Shown: positions 7,072-14,652 of the stretch, one piece after another
Position numbering within the stretch: position 1 is the stretch's first letter
Layout: the number at the start of each line of letters is the position of its first letter
Assembly: GCA_964524965.1 (NCBI GenBank)
Contig: CAZGDY010000024.1
Location: forward strand, 1 to 17,169
Source: Kmv34 sp964524965
GTDB lineage: Bacteria > Aerophobota > Aerophobia > Aerophobales > B3-G15
Direction: 5' to 3'
DNA: 17,169 nt
The notes under the pieces: generated by a model
Database searches by the model: none
The model's input: the letters and a program-made list of their open reading frames with translations, nothing else
Told to the model about the DNA's origin: nothing
Position numbers and translations under genes: made by a program

Positions 7072-7863
7072 TTACCAAACAGTGTGCCCTCCATCCATTA
7101 TCAAATCGCAGCCAGTTGTAAAGCTAGAAGAATCAGAAGCAAGATAAATAACTCCACCCACCATCTCATCAGGCTGACCTTGTCGATGAATAGGAGTAGT
7201 TAGATTCTCCTGAGCTAATATCTCTGGATTATCCTGAACAAACTGAGTCATGGGAGTCACAATATAACCAGGACTAATCGAGTTTACATAAACATTATGC
7301 TCTATCCACTCCATAGCTAAAGCTTTACTTAAATGTTTTACCCCTGCCTTAGCCACACAATAAGCAACCATTCCAACGCCAATGGTAGGTAAATTATTGA
7401 CAATCGTTCCACTCATCGAGGCCGTGTTAACAATTTTGCCATACTTTTGAGAAACCATGTATTTAGCTTCTTCTCGACAGCAATAAAGCACACCATTAAG
7501 ATTAACTGCAATAACTTTGTGCCAGGTATCTAAAGCATCATCATCAATGGTTTTACTTCCGAAAACCCCAATACCGGCATTGTTAAAAGCAATATCTAAT
7601 CTACCAAATTTAGTCACCACTTGTTTTACCATGTCTGCAACCTGAGCGGGATTGGTTACATCACATTTGACAAAAATTGAATCTCTTCCTAAAGCTTTAA
7701 TCTCTTCAACTGTTTCCTGACCCATATCCACTTTCAAATCAACAATAGCAACATCAGCACCTACTTTTGCCATTCCAATAGCACTGGCTTTTCCGATACC
7801 TCCGGAGCCTCCAGTAACTAAAGCTTTTTTCCCAGTTAAACTAAAAGAGGATGCATCAAACAT
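7072..7863 (-). CDS. Short-chain dehydrogenase/reductase (SDR)
   Basis: A 263-residue classical SDR of normal length. TGGSGGIG is at 17-24, an Asp at 42 suggests NAD as cofactor, NNAG is at 94-97, and the catalytic residues are S149 or S151, Y168 and K172 (YCVAK). It matches the longer SDR at 5913-6860 closely over the N-terminal half, down to shared positions of every motif up to residue 97, so the pair are recent paralogues. The seven extra residues before its catalytic Tyr lie in the substrate loop, which hints at a different substrate. The ATG at 7863 follows AAGGAG by seven bases. It lies 67 bases after transketolase. Probable role: NAD-linked oxidation of a polyol or reduction of a ketose in the same pathway. 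Confidence 0.9.
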   Translation of the reverse strand: MFDASSFSLTGKKALVTGGSGGIGKASAIGMAKVGADVAIVDLKVDMGQETVEEIKALGRDSIFVKCDVTNPAQVADMVKQVVTKFGRLDIAFNNAGIGVFGSKTIDDDALDTWHKVIAVNLNGVLYCCREEAKYMVSQKYGKIVNTASMSGTIVNNLPTIGVGMVAYCVAKAGVKHLSKALAMEWIEHNVYVNSISPGYIVTPMTQFVQDNPEILAQENLTTPIHRQGQPDEMVGGVIYLASDSSSFTTGCDLIMDGGHTVW

Positions 7864-7930
7864 TTTGAATCTCCTTCTTACCCTACTTGTCTTAATTTAG
7901 TTTTTAACATTTAAGACAAACAAATTTTTA

Positions 7931-8866
7931 CTATTTTCTACCTATTACTCCTTTTGCAGCCTCAACAACATAAGGAGCGGTCATTTTGTATTTTTCTATC
8001 AGTTCTTCGAAATGACCAATAGAACAAAAAACATCCGGTATTCCAATTCTTTTCATGGGAACTGGACAATTCTCAACCACTACTTCTGCTACAGCTGCCC
8101 CTAAGCCACCTAAGATATTATGATCTTCCACGGTCACAATTGCTCCGGTTTCTTTAGCTGCCTTAATCACCGCTTCTTCATCCAAAGGCTTTATCGTATG
8201 CATATTGATAACCCGAGCTTTAATCCCCTCTTTTGCTAAAACTTCTGCCGCATCAAGAGCCTGAACTACCATAGTTCCGGCAGCAATTAAGGTAACATCA
8301 TTACCTTCCTGTAAGGTAACTGCTTTTCCTATTTGGAACTCATAATCATCCTCATAAACTACTGGCTCATTCCCCCGGGGAAGACCTATATAAGTTGGGC
8401 CCGGATGTTTTGCTACTGCCGATACTATTTTTTCCGTTTCTCTGGCATCAGCAGGCAAAATAATAGTTAAATTAGCCATAGAGCGAAGAATACCAATATC
8501 TTCCGTAGCATGGTGAGTGGGTCCTAAAAAACCGTAACATAAACCTCGTCCTTGCGCAAACATATTCACATTCAAATTAGGATAACAACAATCCGTTCTT
8601 ATTTGTTCACAAACTCTCATATTGGCAAAACAAGCAAGAGTATTGGTATAAGTAATCTTTCCCGAATAAGCCAAACCAGCAGAAATAGTAACCATATTTG
8701 CCTCAGCAATCCCCACATCAATAAACTGTTCCGGAAAATCAGTCATAATTTCGGGAAATTGAAGACCCATATCCGCGGCTACAAAATATACATTCTTATT
8801 TTCCCCCATAAGCTTATGTAAAACATCACTTGCTGTTTTTCTTACATCTTGTTTTTTTCTTTCCAT
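7931..8866 (-). CDS. Transketolase, C-terminal subunit
   Basis: A 311-residue protein with the pyrimidine-binding and C-terminal domains of transketolase. The conserved DVGIAEANM segment (50-58) supplies Glu55, which activates thiamine diphosphate in this family. GPTHHATED (115-123) holds active-site His residues, and the C-terminal domain starts near residue 185. It needs the neighbouring N-terminal subunit, 12 bases upstream, to form a complete enzyme that moves two-carbon ketol units between sugars. The ATG at 8866 follows GGGAG by seven bases. The last 66 bases including the stop are nearly repeated at 6934-6999. Split transketolases are common in anaerobes, and in some accessory clusters they act on unusual ketoses. 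Nothing in the sequence says whether this one uses phosphorylated substrates. Confidence 0.93.
   Translation of the reverse strand: MERKKQDVRKTASDVLHKLMGENKNVYFVAADMGLQFPEIMTDFPEQFIDVGIAEANMVTISAGLAYSGKITYTNTLACFANMRVCEQIRTDCCYPNLNVNMFAQGRGLCYGFLGPTHHATEDIGILRSMANLTIILPADARETEKIVSAVAKHPGPTYIGLPRGNEPVVYEDDYEFQIGKAVTLQEGNDVTLIAAGTMVVQALDAAEVLAKEGIKARVINMHTIKPLDEEAVIKAAKETGAIVTVEDHNILGGLGAAVAEVVVENCPVPMKRIGIPDVFCSIGHFEELIEKYKMTAPYVVEAAKGVIGRK
7933..7998 (-). repeat. Parent copy of the 66-bp transketolase-tail repeat
   Basis: Last codons of the transketolase C-terminal subunit gene. A 63/66 direct copy lies at 6934-6999, 999 bases to the left. The three differences are at 6953/7952, 6968/7967 and 6970/7969. 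Confidence 0.85.
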
Positions 8867-8878
8867 TTATTTTCTCCC

Positions 8879-9715
8879 TTAGTCCATAGCTTCAATTTCT
8901 TTAAGAGCAGCTGTTGCTTCTTCCTTGGTAGGAGCTCGCATATGCCATTCCAGTTTATTAGTTATAAAAGAAACCCCTTTGCCCTTAATGGTATGTGCAA
9001 GAATCATACTGGGTTTTCCTTTCTTAAAAGGAATCTCTTCCAGAGTACTTACAACCTCTTCCATATTGTGACCATCTATTTCCTTACATTCCCAACCAAA
9101 ACTTCTCCACTTATCAGCAAAAGGTTCCAAAGGCATCACATCAGAGACAAGACCGTCCACACTCAACTTGTTATAGTCAACAAGACCAACCAAGTTGTCC
9201 AGTTTATATTTAGAGGCAGCCATAGCCCCTTCCCAGACTGTTCCTTCGTCACACTCACCATCTCCCATCATCACAAAAACCCGGTAATCTTTTTTATCTC
9301 TTTTCCCGGCAATAGCCATACCTACCCCAAGTGGCAAACCATGACCCAAAGAACCAGTTGATGCATCAACTCCTGGACATTTTTCATAAATTGGATGCCC
9401 TCCAAGAGTACTACCAAACTGGTCAAAGGTATCAAGAATCTCCATGGGATAAAAACCCAGCATAGCTAAAGCTGCATATGGAATTAAACATTTGTGTCCT
9501 GCGCTCAATAAAAACCGATCTCGATCCTCCCATTTCGGATTTTTGGGATCTATTTTCATAATATGAAAGTACAAAGCCGTACCAACCTCAATAGCCGAGA
9601 AAGCAGGAGCAACATGACCCTGACCTGCATTCTCACTAGTTTTAACAATTATCTTCCGCATTTCTTTAGCTGTTTTCTTTAGCCTTTGAATAAGCTCTTC
9701 CCGTGTTTCCACCAT
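8879..9715 (-). CDS. Transketolase, N-terminal (TPP-binding) subunit
   Basis: A 278-residue protein equal to the first domain of transketolase, which binds the diphosphate end of thiamine diphosphate. The family motif begins GDGE at 151-154 and ends at N182. Other conserved parts are GGHP (105-108), GSLGHGLP (121-128), HTIKGKG (241-247) and WHMRAP (257-262). Start: the ATG at 9715 follows TAAGGAGG by five bases; an upstream in-frame ATG at 9757 would add 14 lysine- and asparagine-rich residues and run through that ribosome site, so it is rejected. It is followed after 12 bases by the C-terminal subunit. It is the first gene of the metabolic block; no clear promoter was found in the 243 bases before it. 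Confidence 0.93.
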   Translation of the reverse strand: MVETREELIQRLKKTAKEMRKIIVKTSENAGQGHVAPAFSAIEVGTALYFHIMKIDPKNPKWEDRDRFLLSAGHKCLIPYAALAMLGFYPMEILDTFDQFGSTLGGHPIYEKCPGVDASTGSLGHGLPLGVGMAIAGKRDKKDYRVFVMMGDGECDEGTVWEGAMAASKYKLDNLVGLVDYNKLSVDGLVSDVMPLEPFADKWRSFGWECKEIDGHNMEEVVSTLEEIPFKKGKPSMILAHTIKGKGVSFITNKLEWHMRAPTKEEATAALKEIEAMD

Positions 9716-9720
9716 TTTAA

Positions 9721-9728
9721 CCTCCTTA
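9721..9728 (-). promoter_or_regulatory. Ribosome binding site fixing the start at 9715
   Basis: TAAGGAGG on the minus strand, five bases before the ATG at 9715. The longer reading from 9757 would have this site inside the coding region. Confidence 0.75.
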
Positions 9729-9958
9729 CTTTTTCGTGTGTTTTTTATCAAATTCAAAAATTAACATTAATTACTATTTTCTCTTTGATTTTTGTTCTCG
9801 CTTTTCTATTGAAAAATCTTTGCCAACTAACAACCTCAAAAACTAATACCCCTTCTTTTAAACTGTTTTTTAAATAACCACACCTCCTCCTTTTTATTAT
9901 TTGACTTATCAAACTTAAAATTCTTACTTAAAATCACTAAATCAACAAGTTCTGCTAA
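9729..9958. other. Intergenic region before the transketolase operon
   Basis: No gene can be supported. On the minus strand a strong AAAGGAGGAGGTG occurs at 9881-9893, but the GTG it serves opens only 15 codons. No -35/-10 pair of convincing quality was seen, although a promoter for the metabolic block would be expected here. No clear terminator follows the upstream gene ending at 9959, so read-through is possible. Confidence 0.4.
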
Positions 9959-10669
9959 CTAAAATTGCTGCAGTTTTACTGCATTAATAACTGTTTTATA
10001 TTCTCCCTGGCCAGGAATTTCCAGTACAACTTCCATAATGCCTGTCTTTTCTTCTGGACTTATAAAAGAAATATCTTGCCAGGGAATAAGACTTTTATAT
10101 TTCCAGGGGTCTGCCTGAGCATCCCAAAATAGCTTTATGGACCCTTCATATAACTTCCTGCCAAAACTATAATTATTAAGAATTCCCTGACGAATATATA
10201 ACGCTCCCCAAAGACTCATGTCTAAACAAGGATAATAAAGTATGCTTGTATTTTGTTGGTTAGCAAACCTTATTTCCAGCTCAATTCCTTCTTGTTTAAA
10301 TTCGCTAAAAACATAGATTTTTTCCAGGCCCGGGATTTCCTTTCCTACAAGTTCAATATCCAGTTTATTTTTTCCTTTTTTAAGAGCTATTTCCTCTGAA
10401 AATTGAAAGTACCCTAGGGCTTCAGCTGTAAGGGTATAAATTTCTGGAGAAAGCCCCGTAAGCTCATATTCAGTATTAAGGTAACAAAATGTAATTTTAT
10501 CTGCTATACTAATTTGAGCTCCATACACAGATTCTCCACTTAAAGAATCTGTTATTGAGCCATCTATATCGCATTTACTTATTTGCGCTCTCCAAGCCAG
10601 GGAAAAAACAAATAAGATTGCCCCAATTATTATTAAACAAATAAACAACAAAGAAGTTTTTGACTTCAT
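9959..10669 (-). CDS. Exported protein with carboxypeptidase-regulatory-like domain
   Basis: A 236-residue protein with an N-terminal hydrophobic helix (about residues 6-27) that should anchor it in the membrane or act as an uncleaved signal; there is no lipobox. Residues about 33-110 fit a carboxypeptidase regulatory-like (Ig-type) beta domain: a D-SLSGE-VYGAQISI start, an ELTGLSPEIYTL core, the ALGYF turn and a final LDIEL strand. The C-terminal half (110-236) is predicted beta-rich and not recognised. The ATG at 10669 has AAAGGTG four bases upstream. It lies outside the membrane, possibly as a structural or binding module for the membrane proteins encoded before it. No catalytic motif is visible and its role is unknown. 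Confidence 0.7.
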   Translation of the reverse strand: MKSKTSLLFICLIIIGAILFVFSLAWRAQISKCDIDGSITDSLSGESVYGAQISIADKITFCYLNTEYELTGLSPEIYTLTAEALGYFQFSEEIALKKGKNKLDIELVGKEIPGLEKIYVFSEFKQEGIELEIRFANQQNTSILYYPCLDMSLWGALYIRQGILNNYSFGRKLYEGSIKLFWDAQADPWKYKSLIPWQDISFISPEEKTGIMEVVLEIPGQGEYKTVINAVKLQQF

Positions 10670-10678
10670 TAATCACCT

Positions 10679-10768
10679 TTAAATAAAAATATTAAGTTTG
10701 CATTTACCTGGTTTAATTTTCTTTAAAACTTCCCCAGAAAAAGCTAACAACTTGCTTAATTTTTCCAT
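10679..10768 (-). CDS. Possible 29-residue small protein
   Basis: An ATG at 10768 opens 29 codons, rich in Lys, Leu and Ile, with a central KKIKPGKCK basic stretch. Its TAA at 10679-10681 overlaps the ribosome site of the next gene, nine bases before that gene's ATG. The upstream ribosome site is weak (TTAGG, six bases from the ATG). The tight junction with 9959-10669 and the balanced composition favour a real, coupled small gene, but the length alone is not significant. Confidence 0.3.
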   Translation of the reverse strand: MEKLSKLLAFSGEVLKKIKPGKCKLNIFI

Positions 10769-10827
10769 CTTAAACCTAAGACAATGTTATTCTTCTTAAT
10801 TTTACTTGTAAAATTAGTGTACCATTT

Positions 10828-11364
10828 TTATTCAATTAAAAGTCCCTTTCTGGCAAATACACTTTTATACACACTAACATGATAAACGGGGTTGATAAGC
10901 GATCTAGATAAATCTTTTGTATAAATTTTATCTTCAATACTTGCTACTACAATCCTTCCCACTACTAAGTAATGATCACCGGCCTGCTTAACCCACTCAA
11001 GCACACACTCAAGATTTGACTGACATTCTTTTACCCTAAAAGGCTTTACAATTTCACTTTTCAAAGGAGTAAGCCCTGTTTTCTCAAACTCACTTACCTC
11101 CCTGGGGAAAGACTTTGCGGCTATATCAATTGCTTCAACTAAATCAGGGCCTGGTATAGCAATGACAAATTCCTCTGTTTCTATAACATTTTTATATGTA
11201 TCGCCTGCAGCTCTCATTCCAATAGCAAATAAAGGTGGATTAAAAGAAACTGGCATATTCATTCCGAATGGAGCTATGTTTTTCACATCACCATACAAAG
11301 TGGATACCAAAACAACCGGCGGAGGGGGTATTATTTGCATATAATCTTCAAGTTTAATTTTCAT
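10828..11364 (-). CDS. Flavin reductase-like (flavoredoxin family) protein
   Basis: A 178-residue protein of the flavin-reductase-like split-barrel family, close to flavoredoxins in length. Family features include PPPVVLVST near residues 13-21, the NMPVSFNPPLFAIGM strand pair (36-50), the T-Y-KNVIETEEFVIAIPG segment (56-71), and a late HYLVVGRIV strand (131-139). It should bind FMN and act in cytoplasmic electron transfer or flavin reduction; the partner is unknown. GGAGGTG lies five bases before the ATG at 11364. It sits between two exported proteins of unknown function and is not an obvious part of the sugar pathway. In an anaerobe it could also pair with ferredoxin or rubredoxin systems. 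Confidence 0.85.
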   Translation of the reverse strand: MKIKLEDYMQIIPPPPVVLVSTLYGDVKNIAPFGMNMPVSFNPPLFAIGMRAAGDTYKNVIETEEFVIAIPGPDLVEAIDIAAKSFPREVSEFEKTGLTPLKSEIVKPFRVKECQSNLECVLEWVKQAGDHYLVVGRIVVASIEDKIYTKDLSRSLINPVYHVSVYKSVFARKGLLIE

Positions 11365-11406
11365 TTTTACACCTCCCTACAATAAATTAGTAACCGCAAG
11401 ATTTCA

Positions 11407-11420
11407 GTCCAAAATTGGAC
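11407..11420. promoter_or_regulatory. GTCCAA-AA-TTGGAC palindrome, possible operator
   Basis: Perfect six-base arms around two bases, 43 bases upstream of the flavin reductase ATG and in the 79-base gap after the 436-residue protein gene. Size and symmetry fit a dimeric regulator site. The TTGGAC arm on the minus strand could alternatively be part of a weak -35 box. No regulator gene is in the window. Confidence 0.3.
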
Positions 11421-11443
11421 GCCTTAAAAAGTATGACTCTGAA

Positions 11444-12754
11444 CTACCTTTTTTTCTTTTTCCAGGCAAAAGCTAAAAATCCAACTAATACAGGTAAAAA
11501 TATTGGGGAGTAAAGCAACCAATCATCAACAGTTTGCACTGAAATAATATTTCTTTCCCCTGTTTTAATTATTTCCCCACTAACAGAATCAACAGCTTTG
11601 ATGGTATAATTGCGTTTTTCTTTTAAACTTAAATCAAATTTGAATCCTGAAAAATGGCTATAAGGCATTTTCCCTTCTTGGTATTCTATAATAGCATAAG
11701 AATAAATTGGTCCGGGAATCCTCTCAACATAATATTCTTTTTCATTTATCTGTTCTATTAATTCTTCTCCTTTATATAACTGCAAAGTTAACCCCTCGTC
11801 AGGTTCAATTCGAACCCATTGCCATTTTTCTTTGCTTCCCTTATTTTGAGGGTCCGTAGCTTTTTGATAAGCTAACTCATTATACTCTTCTTGAGCATAG
11901 GGCTTCAAGTAAAAAACACTTTTACCGGCAAGATATATATTCGCACTCCAGTCAGCAGTATATTCTCTAATGGTGTATTTATCCTCTGGTATCAGTTCGT
12001 AACCCACTCCTTCTTCTCTACGGGGACTAATGGCAACTAAATTCTTTTCGCTCTTCTCAACTATTTTTCCTTCCCCTGTCACCATTCTCATCCTGTAGCT
12101 GCCTTCCTCAACATTCACTAAATAAACACCTGCGGGTGTTGTAACCTCTAAATCACTATTCACTAGCTCTGGAGGAATAGGAGGTGGCGCTAAAAGTGCC
12201 TCTTTTTGAACATCTTCCCCCCGGGCAATTCTTTCCTGCAATTGTTGCTTTTTGATTAGATATTCCTCTTGCTTTCTTTGGTACTCTTGTTTTTCAACTG
12301 CAACTTTAAGAAACCTTTTATATTCAATTTCAGCTTCCTCTCCTGCTAAAAGCTCTGTTTTTGTGGAATAGCGCCCTTCAGGGAGTGAATAGACAAATTC
12401 AACCTTCTCTAAAGCCTTTACCACATTCCCATCTTTTAATATCTCTAATTTCCCCTCTACTGGAATATTAAGATTGACTCGGTCAGCAAGAAATGCACCC
12501 TTGTCGGGCCAGAAATAAATCAGAGAATAAGCAGGAAAAAAGACATTATCATGATCGGCAAGCACATAAATAGTATCCTCCAAAGGAGGAGAAAAAATAT
12601 CCCGATATCTACCTAAATAATCCTCTCCACTAAAAGCACTTAATCCATAAATAAGTTGTTCTTTTCTTACTGGAATCAAGCCTTGAGCGGCTAGAGAAAA
12701 AATAAAAAAACAGCAAAAAACTAACAAAACTATGCTTACTAATTTTAACCTCAA
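11444..12754 (-). CDS. Membrane-anchored exported protein, function unknown
   Basis: A 436-residue protein not assigned to a family. An N-terminal hydrophobic stretch (5-24) ends in SLAAQG and looks like a signal peptide. A charged, Glu/Gln/Lys-rich coiled-coil-like segment spans about 141-188 and leads into a PPPIPPE turn. Most of the rest alternates in a beta-like way. A single hydrophobic helix (about 411-430) followed by KKKKR would anchor the C-terminus, leaving the bulk outside the membrane. Start: TTG at 12754, seven bases after AAAGGAG (12762-12768) and four bases past the stop of the ABC-2 permease gene. An upstream ATG would force a 131-base overlap and put non-signal residues first. 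The tight spacing implies the two products work together, perhaps as permease and external partner. Confidence 0.75.
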   Translation of the reverse strand: MRLKLVSIVLLVFCCFFIFSLAAQGLIPVRKEQLIYGLSAFSGEDYLGRYRDIFSPPLEDTIYVLADHDNVFFPAYSLIYFWPDKGAFLADRVNLNIPVEGKLEILKDGNVVKALEKVEFVYSLPEGRYSTKTELLAGEEAEIEYKRFLKVAVEKQEYQRKQEEYLIKKQQLQERIARGEDVQKEALLAPPPIPPELVNSDLEVTTPAGVYLVNVEEGSYRMRMVTGEGKIVEKSEKNLVAISPRREEGVGYELIPEDKYTIREYTADWSANIYLAGKSVFYLKPYAQEEYNELAYQKATDPQNKGSKEKWQWVRIEPDEGLTLQLYKGEELIEQINEKEYYVERIPGPIYSYAIIEYQEGKMPYSHFSGFKFDLSLKEKRNYTIKAVDSVSGEIIKTGERNIISVQTVDDWLLYSPIFLPVLVGFLAFAWKKKKR

Positions 12755-12758
12755 TCCC

Positions 12759-13589
12759 TCACTCCTTTGGCATAACCCCTTTGTGCTTGAGCATAAATCT
12801 TGCGCAAAATAAAAAGAAAAAAGAATAAATAGCTGAAAGCCCCAGGTACAAGCTATAAGGCCCAAGCGCCTGCAGGTAAACAGCATCATAACTGCGTAAA
12901 AAATAAAATAAGGGGGAAACCCACCCTACAACTTCCGAGATTATCCCTATGCTTTCCTGGAAATAGCCCAATGCAGTTGAGCCCGTAACTAAACTTAAAT
13001 TTAAAAGAAGCTGGTGAAGTACCTGAACCCCTGAAAATCCCAGCACAATCAAAGCAAATAAAAGAATAGCTTTAGTTATCCCCGTGCTGAGAGTTGAAAT
13101 AAATATGCCAAGGCTAATCAAGCAAGAAGCCAATAAAAAAGAAGCAATAATAATCTGGACGAACTGGATAGAAAGTTCTAAATTAGTAAGATAAGAAACG
13201 AAAAAAAAGTAAATAACAATAAAGATAACAACCCCTCCATATGTCAACAACTCCTTAAGATACTTACCTGTAAGATATGAAATAAATCCAACAGGACCAA
13301 AAAAAAGAACTTCAAGAGTTCCTTCATTTTTTTCTTTTACTACAGAAATAACTGAGGAAAGGGATGTATAAACCATCGGCACAAACACTGCAACAAGGTA
13401 GGGAAAGGCAAGAAGATCAGAACCAATTCGAATTCCACTACTCTGAACATGAGCAATAATATTTTTCAAAACAAAAGAGGAAACTAAAAAAACAATACAA
13501 ACCGTTGAATAAAATTCCCAACCAAAAAAAACAGACTTTAGTTCTTTTTTTAAAAGGACAACAATGGTGTGAATCCGCCAAAAACTCAA
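12759..13589 (-). CDS. ABC-2 type transporter permease
   Basis: A 276-residue inner-membrane protein with about six helices (near 27-46, 60-84, 112-133, 143-166, 174-196 and 246-268). The segment around 85-115, with EKNEGTLEVLFFGPV and the following GKYLKELL, is the typical ABC-2 permease signature after helix 2. Such permeases pair with a separate ATPase to export lipids, polysaccharides, drugs or proteins, and some, such as GldF or NosY, serve surface machinery. No ATPase gene adjoins it here, so the partner is elsewhere. The start is TTG at 13589, five bases after GAGAGGG. The 436-residue exported protein gene follows after four bases. It lies after a terminator-like hairpin, so it likely begins a separate transcription unit from the sugar importer. 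Confidence 0.85.
   Translation of the reverse strand: MSFWRIHTIVVLLKKELKSVFFGWEFYSTVCIVFLVSSFVLKNIIAHVQSSGIRIGSDLLAFPYLVAVFVPMVYTSLSSVISVVKEKNEGTLEVLFFGPVGFISYLTGKYLKELLTYGGVVIFIVIYFFFVSYLTNLELSIQFVQIIIASFLLASCLISLGIFISTLSTGITKAILLFALIVLGFSGVQVLHQLLLNLSLVTGSTALGYFQESIGIISEVVGWVSPLFYFLRSYDAVYLQALGPYSLYLGLSAIYSFFFLFCARFMLKHKGVMPKE
12762..12768 (-). promoter_or_regulatory. Ribosome binding site supporting the TTG start at 12754
   Basis: AAAGGAG on the minus strand lies in the last codons of the ABC-2 permease gene, seven bases before the TTG at 12754. This makes the two genes translationally coupled. Confidence 0.65.
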
Positions 13590-13605
13590 ATTAACCCTCT
13601 CACTT

Positions 13606-13630
13606 AAAAAAACACACTTTTCACTAGTGT
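13606..13630 (-). terminator. Weak hairpin plus T7 after the sugar importer genes
   Basis: On the minus strand ACACT (13630-13626) pairs with AGTGT (13618-13614) across a seven-base loop, followed by one G and seven Ts (13612-13606). The stem is only five base pairs, but the T-run and position after the second permease fit an intrinsic terminator that separates the importer from the ABC-2 block. Confidence 0.4.
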
Positions 13631-13698
13631 TTCTGCCTTGTACTTCATTTCACAATTGCAAAAAGGAGTTTTTTAACTTTTCAATTTTAAAATATAAA

Positions 13699-14652
13699 TT
13701 ATAACTCTATTCTTTCTCTAGCAATAGTAGTCAACACTGCTCCAATAAGAACCGCTCCACTTACAAATGGTTGCCAATAAAAAGGCATTCCCATCTGAGT
13801 TAACCCATTAGTCACTGTGTTCATAAAAAAAGCTCCAATTAAAGCACCATAAATTGTAGCCCGACCTACCTTAAACATGGTCATTCCTAAGAAAACAGAG
13901 GCCAGTACCGGCAACATATATCCAGGCCCAGCAGTAGCTTGGCCTGCACCAAGACGGGTGCAGTACATTATGCCAGCTACAAAGACAATCAAAGCAGCGA
14001 CTAAGAAAGCAAGCATTTTATACAGATTAACTCTTACCCCCATATTTCGAGCTGCTTCCTTATCATCACCCAGAGCATAAAGCTGACGGCCAAAACGAGT
14101 CTTTCCCAAAACAAACATGGTAACCGCATAGAAACACCCTGCCACCACGATATTGAAAGGAACTGGACCAATACTACCCTTGCCCAGGAAAGCAAGCCAG
14201 GGAGGAAAATAACAGGGAATAGAATAAGGACCAGTAATAGCATGAATTGCTCCGTAGCAGATAAAAGCTACAGAAATAGTGGCAAAGAAAGAAGGAAGGC
14301 CTATAAATACGGTTAAGGATCCACTTCCCAGTCCAGCTAAAGCTGCCGCAAAAACTCCCATTGCTAAACCTGCGGCGGGAGACCATCCCAGCTTAACCAT
14401 CAAAAAAGCCAGGATAATAGAAACCAAGGGAAATAAATACATAAATGAAAGGTCAAATTCTCCACTTATGAACACTATACAAAAGGCAAGAACTAAAAGG
14501 AGCATTTCTGAAGTGTACCGAGCTAAGGTAACCATGTTACCGCCTGTAAAAAACCCCGGCGCAACAAGAGAAAAAAAGATAAACACACCAGCAAAAATAA
14601 ATAAAAGTCCATAGTTTGCTACCAATCCCTTAATGCTTACTTTATTAGTCAT
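13699..14652 (-). CDS. Sugar ABC importer permease (RbsC family), second subunit
   Basis: A 317-residue inner-membrane permease of the ribose/xylose/AI-2 family with about eight to ten helices. The family GGIDLS-type motif appears as SGEFDLSF after helix 2, and the cytoplasmic loop ALGDDKEAARNMGV, which contacts the ATPase, is well conserved. The ATG at 14652 follows AAAGGAG by six bases. It differs clearly from the permease encoded 78 bases upstream, so the channel is probably a heterodimer, as in the LsrC/LsrD or rhamnose importers, rather than the usual homodimer. It would import an unphosphorylated sugar or polyol. A weak terminator follows. The sugar specificity cannot be told from permeases alone. 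Confidence 0.9.
   Translation of the reverse strand: MTNKVSIKGLVANYGLLFIFAGVFIFFSLVAPGFFTGGNMVTLARYTSEMLLLVLAFCIVFISGEFDLSFMYLFPLVSIILAFLMVKLGWSPAAGLAMGVFAAALAGLGSGSLTVFIGLPSFFATISVAFICYGAIHAITGPYSIPCYFPPWLAFLGKGSIGPVPFNIVVAGCFYAVTMFVLGKTRFGRQLYALGDDKEAARNMGVRVNLYKMLAFLVAALIVFVAGIMYCTRLGAGQATAGPGYMLPVLASVFLGMTMFKVGRATIYGALIGAFFMNTVTNGLTQMGMPFYWQPFVSGAVLIGAVLTTIARERIEL

Noticed and set aside
8849..9361. 170-codon open frame on the plus strand
   Set aside because: It is fully antisense to the transketolase subunit genes, has no ribosome site, and its Phe/Ser/His-rich product looks like a shadow of the opposite strand.
3169..9715. Assignment to the sulfosugar transketolase pathway
   Set aside because: Split transketolase plus isomerase and dehydrogenases is suggestive, but no sulfosugar-specific enzyme or transporter can be recognised and the epimerase points to plain ketoses.
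9836..9883. 15-codon GTG frame behind AAGGAGGAG
   Set aside because: The ribosome site is only two to three bases from the GTG and the frame is too short to support; it may be chance in AT-rich DNA.
10797..10816. TAATTTTA/TAAAATTA stem as terminator of the flavin reductase gene
   Set aside because: Eight A-T pairs only and no T-run on the minus strand afterwards.
12755..12889. Longer start for the 436-residue exported protein
   Set aside because: It would overlap the ABC-2 permease gene by 131 bases and place 45 odd residues before a good signal peptide, while a TTG with a well-placed AAAGGAG exists.
14034..14386. Two 69-70 codon minus-strand frames
   Set aside because: They lie inside the second permease gene in another frame; the permease is a clear family member.
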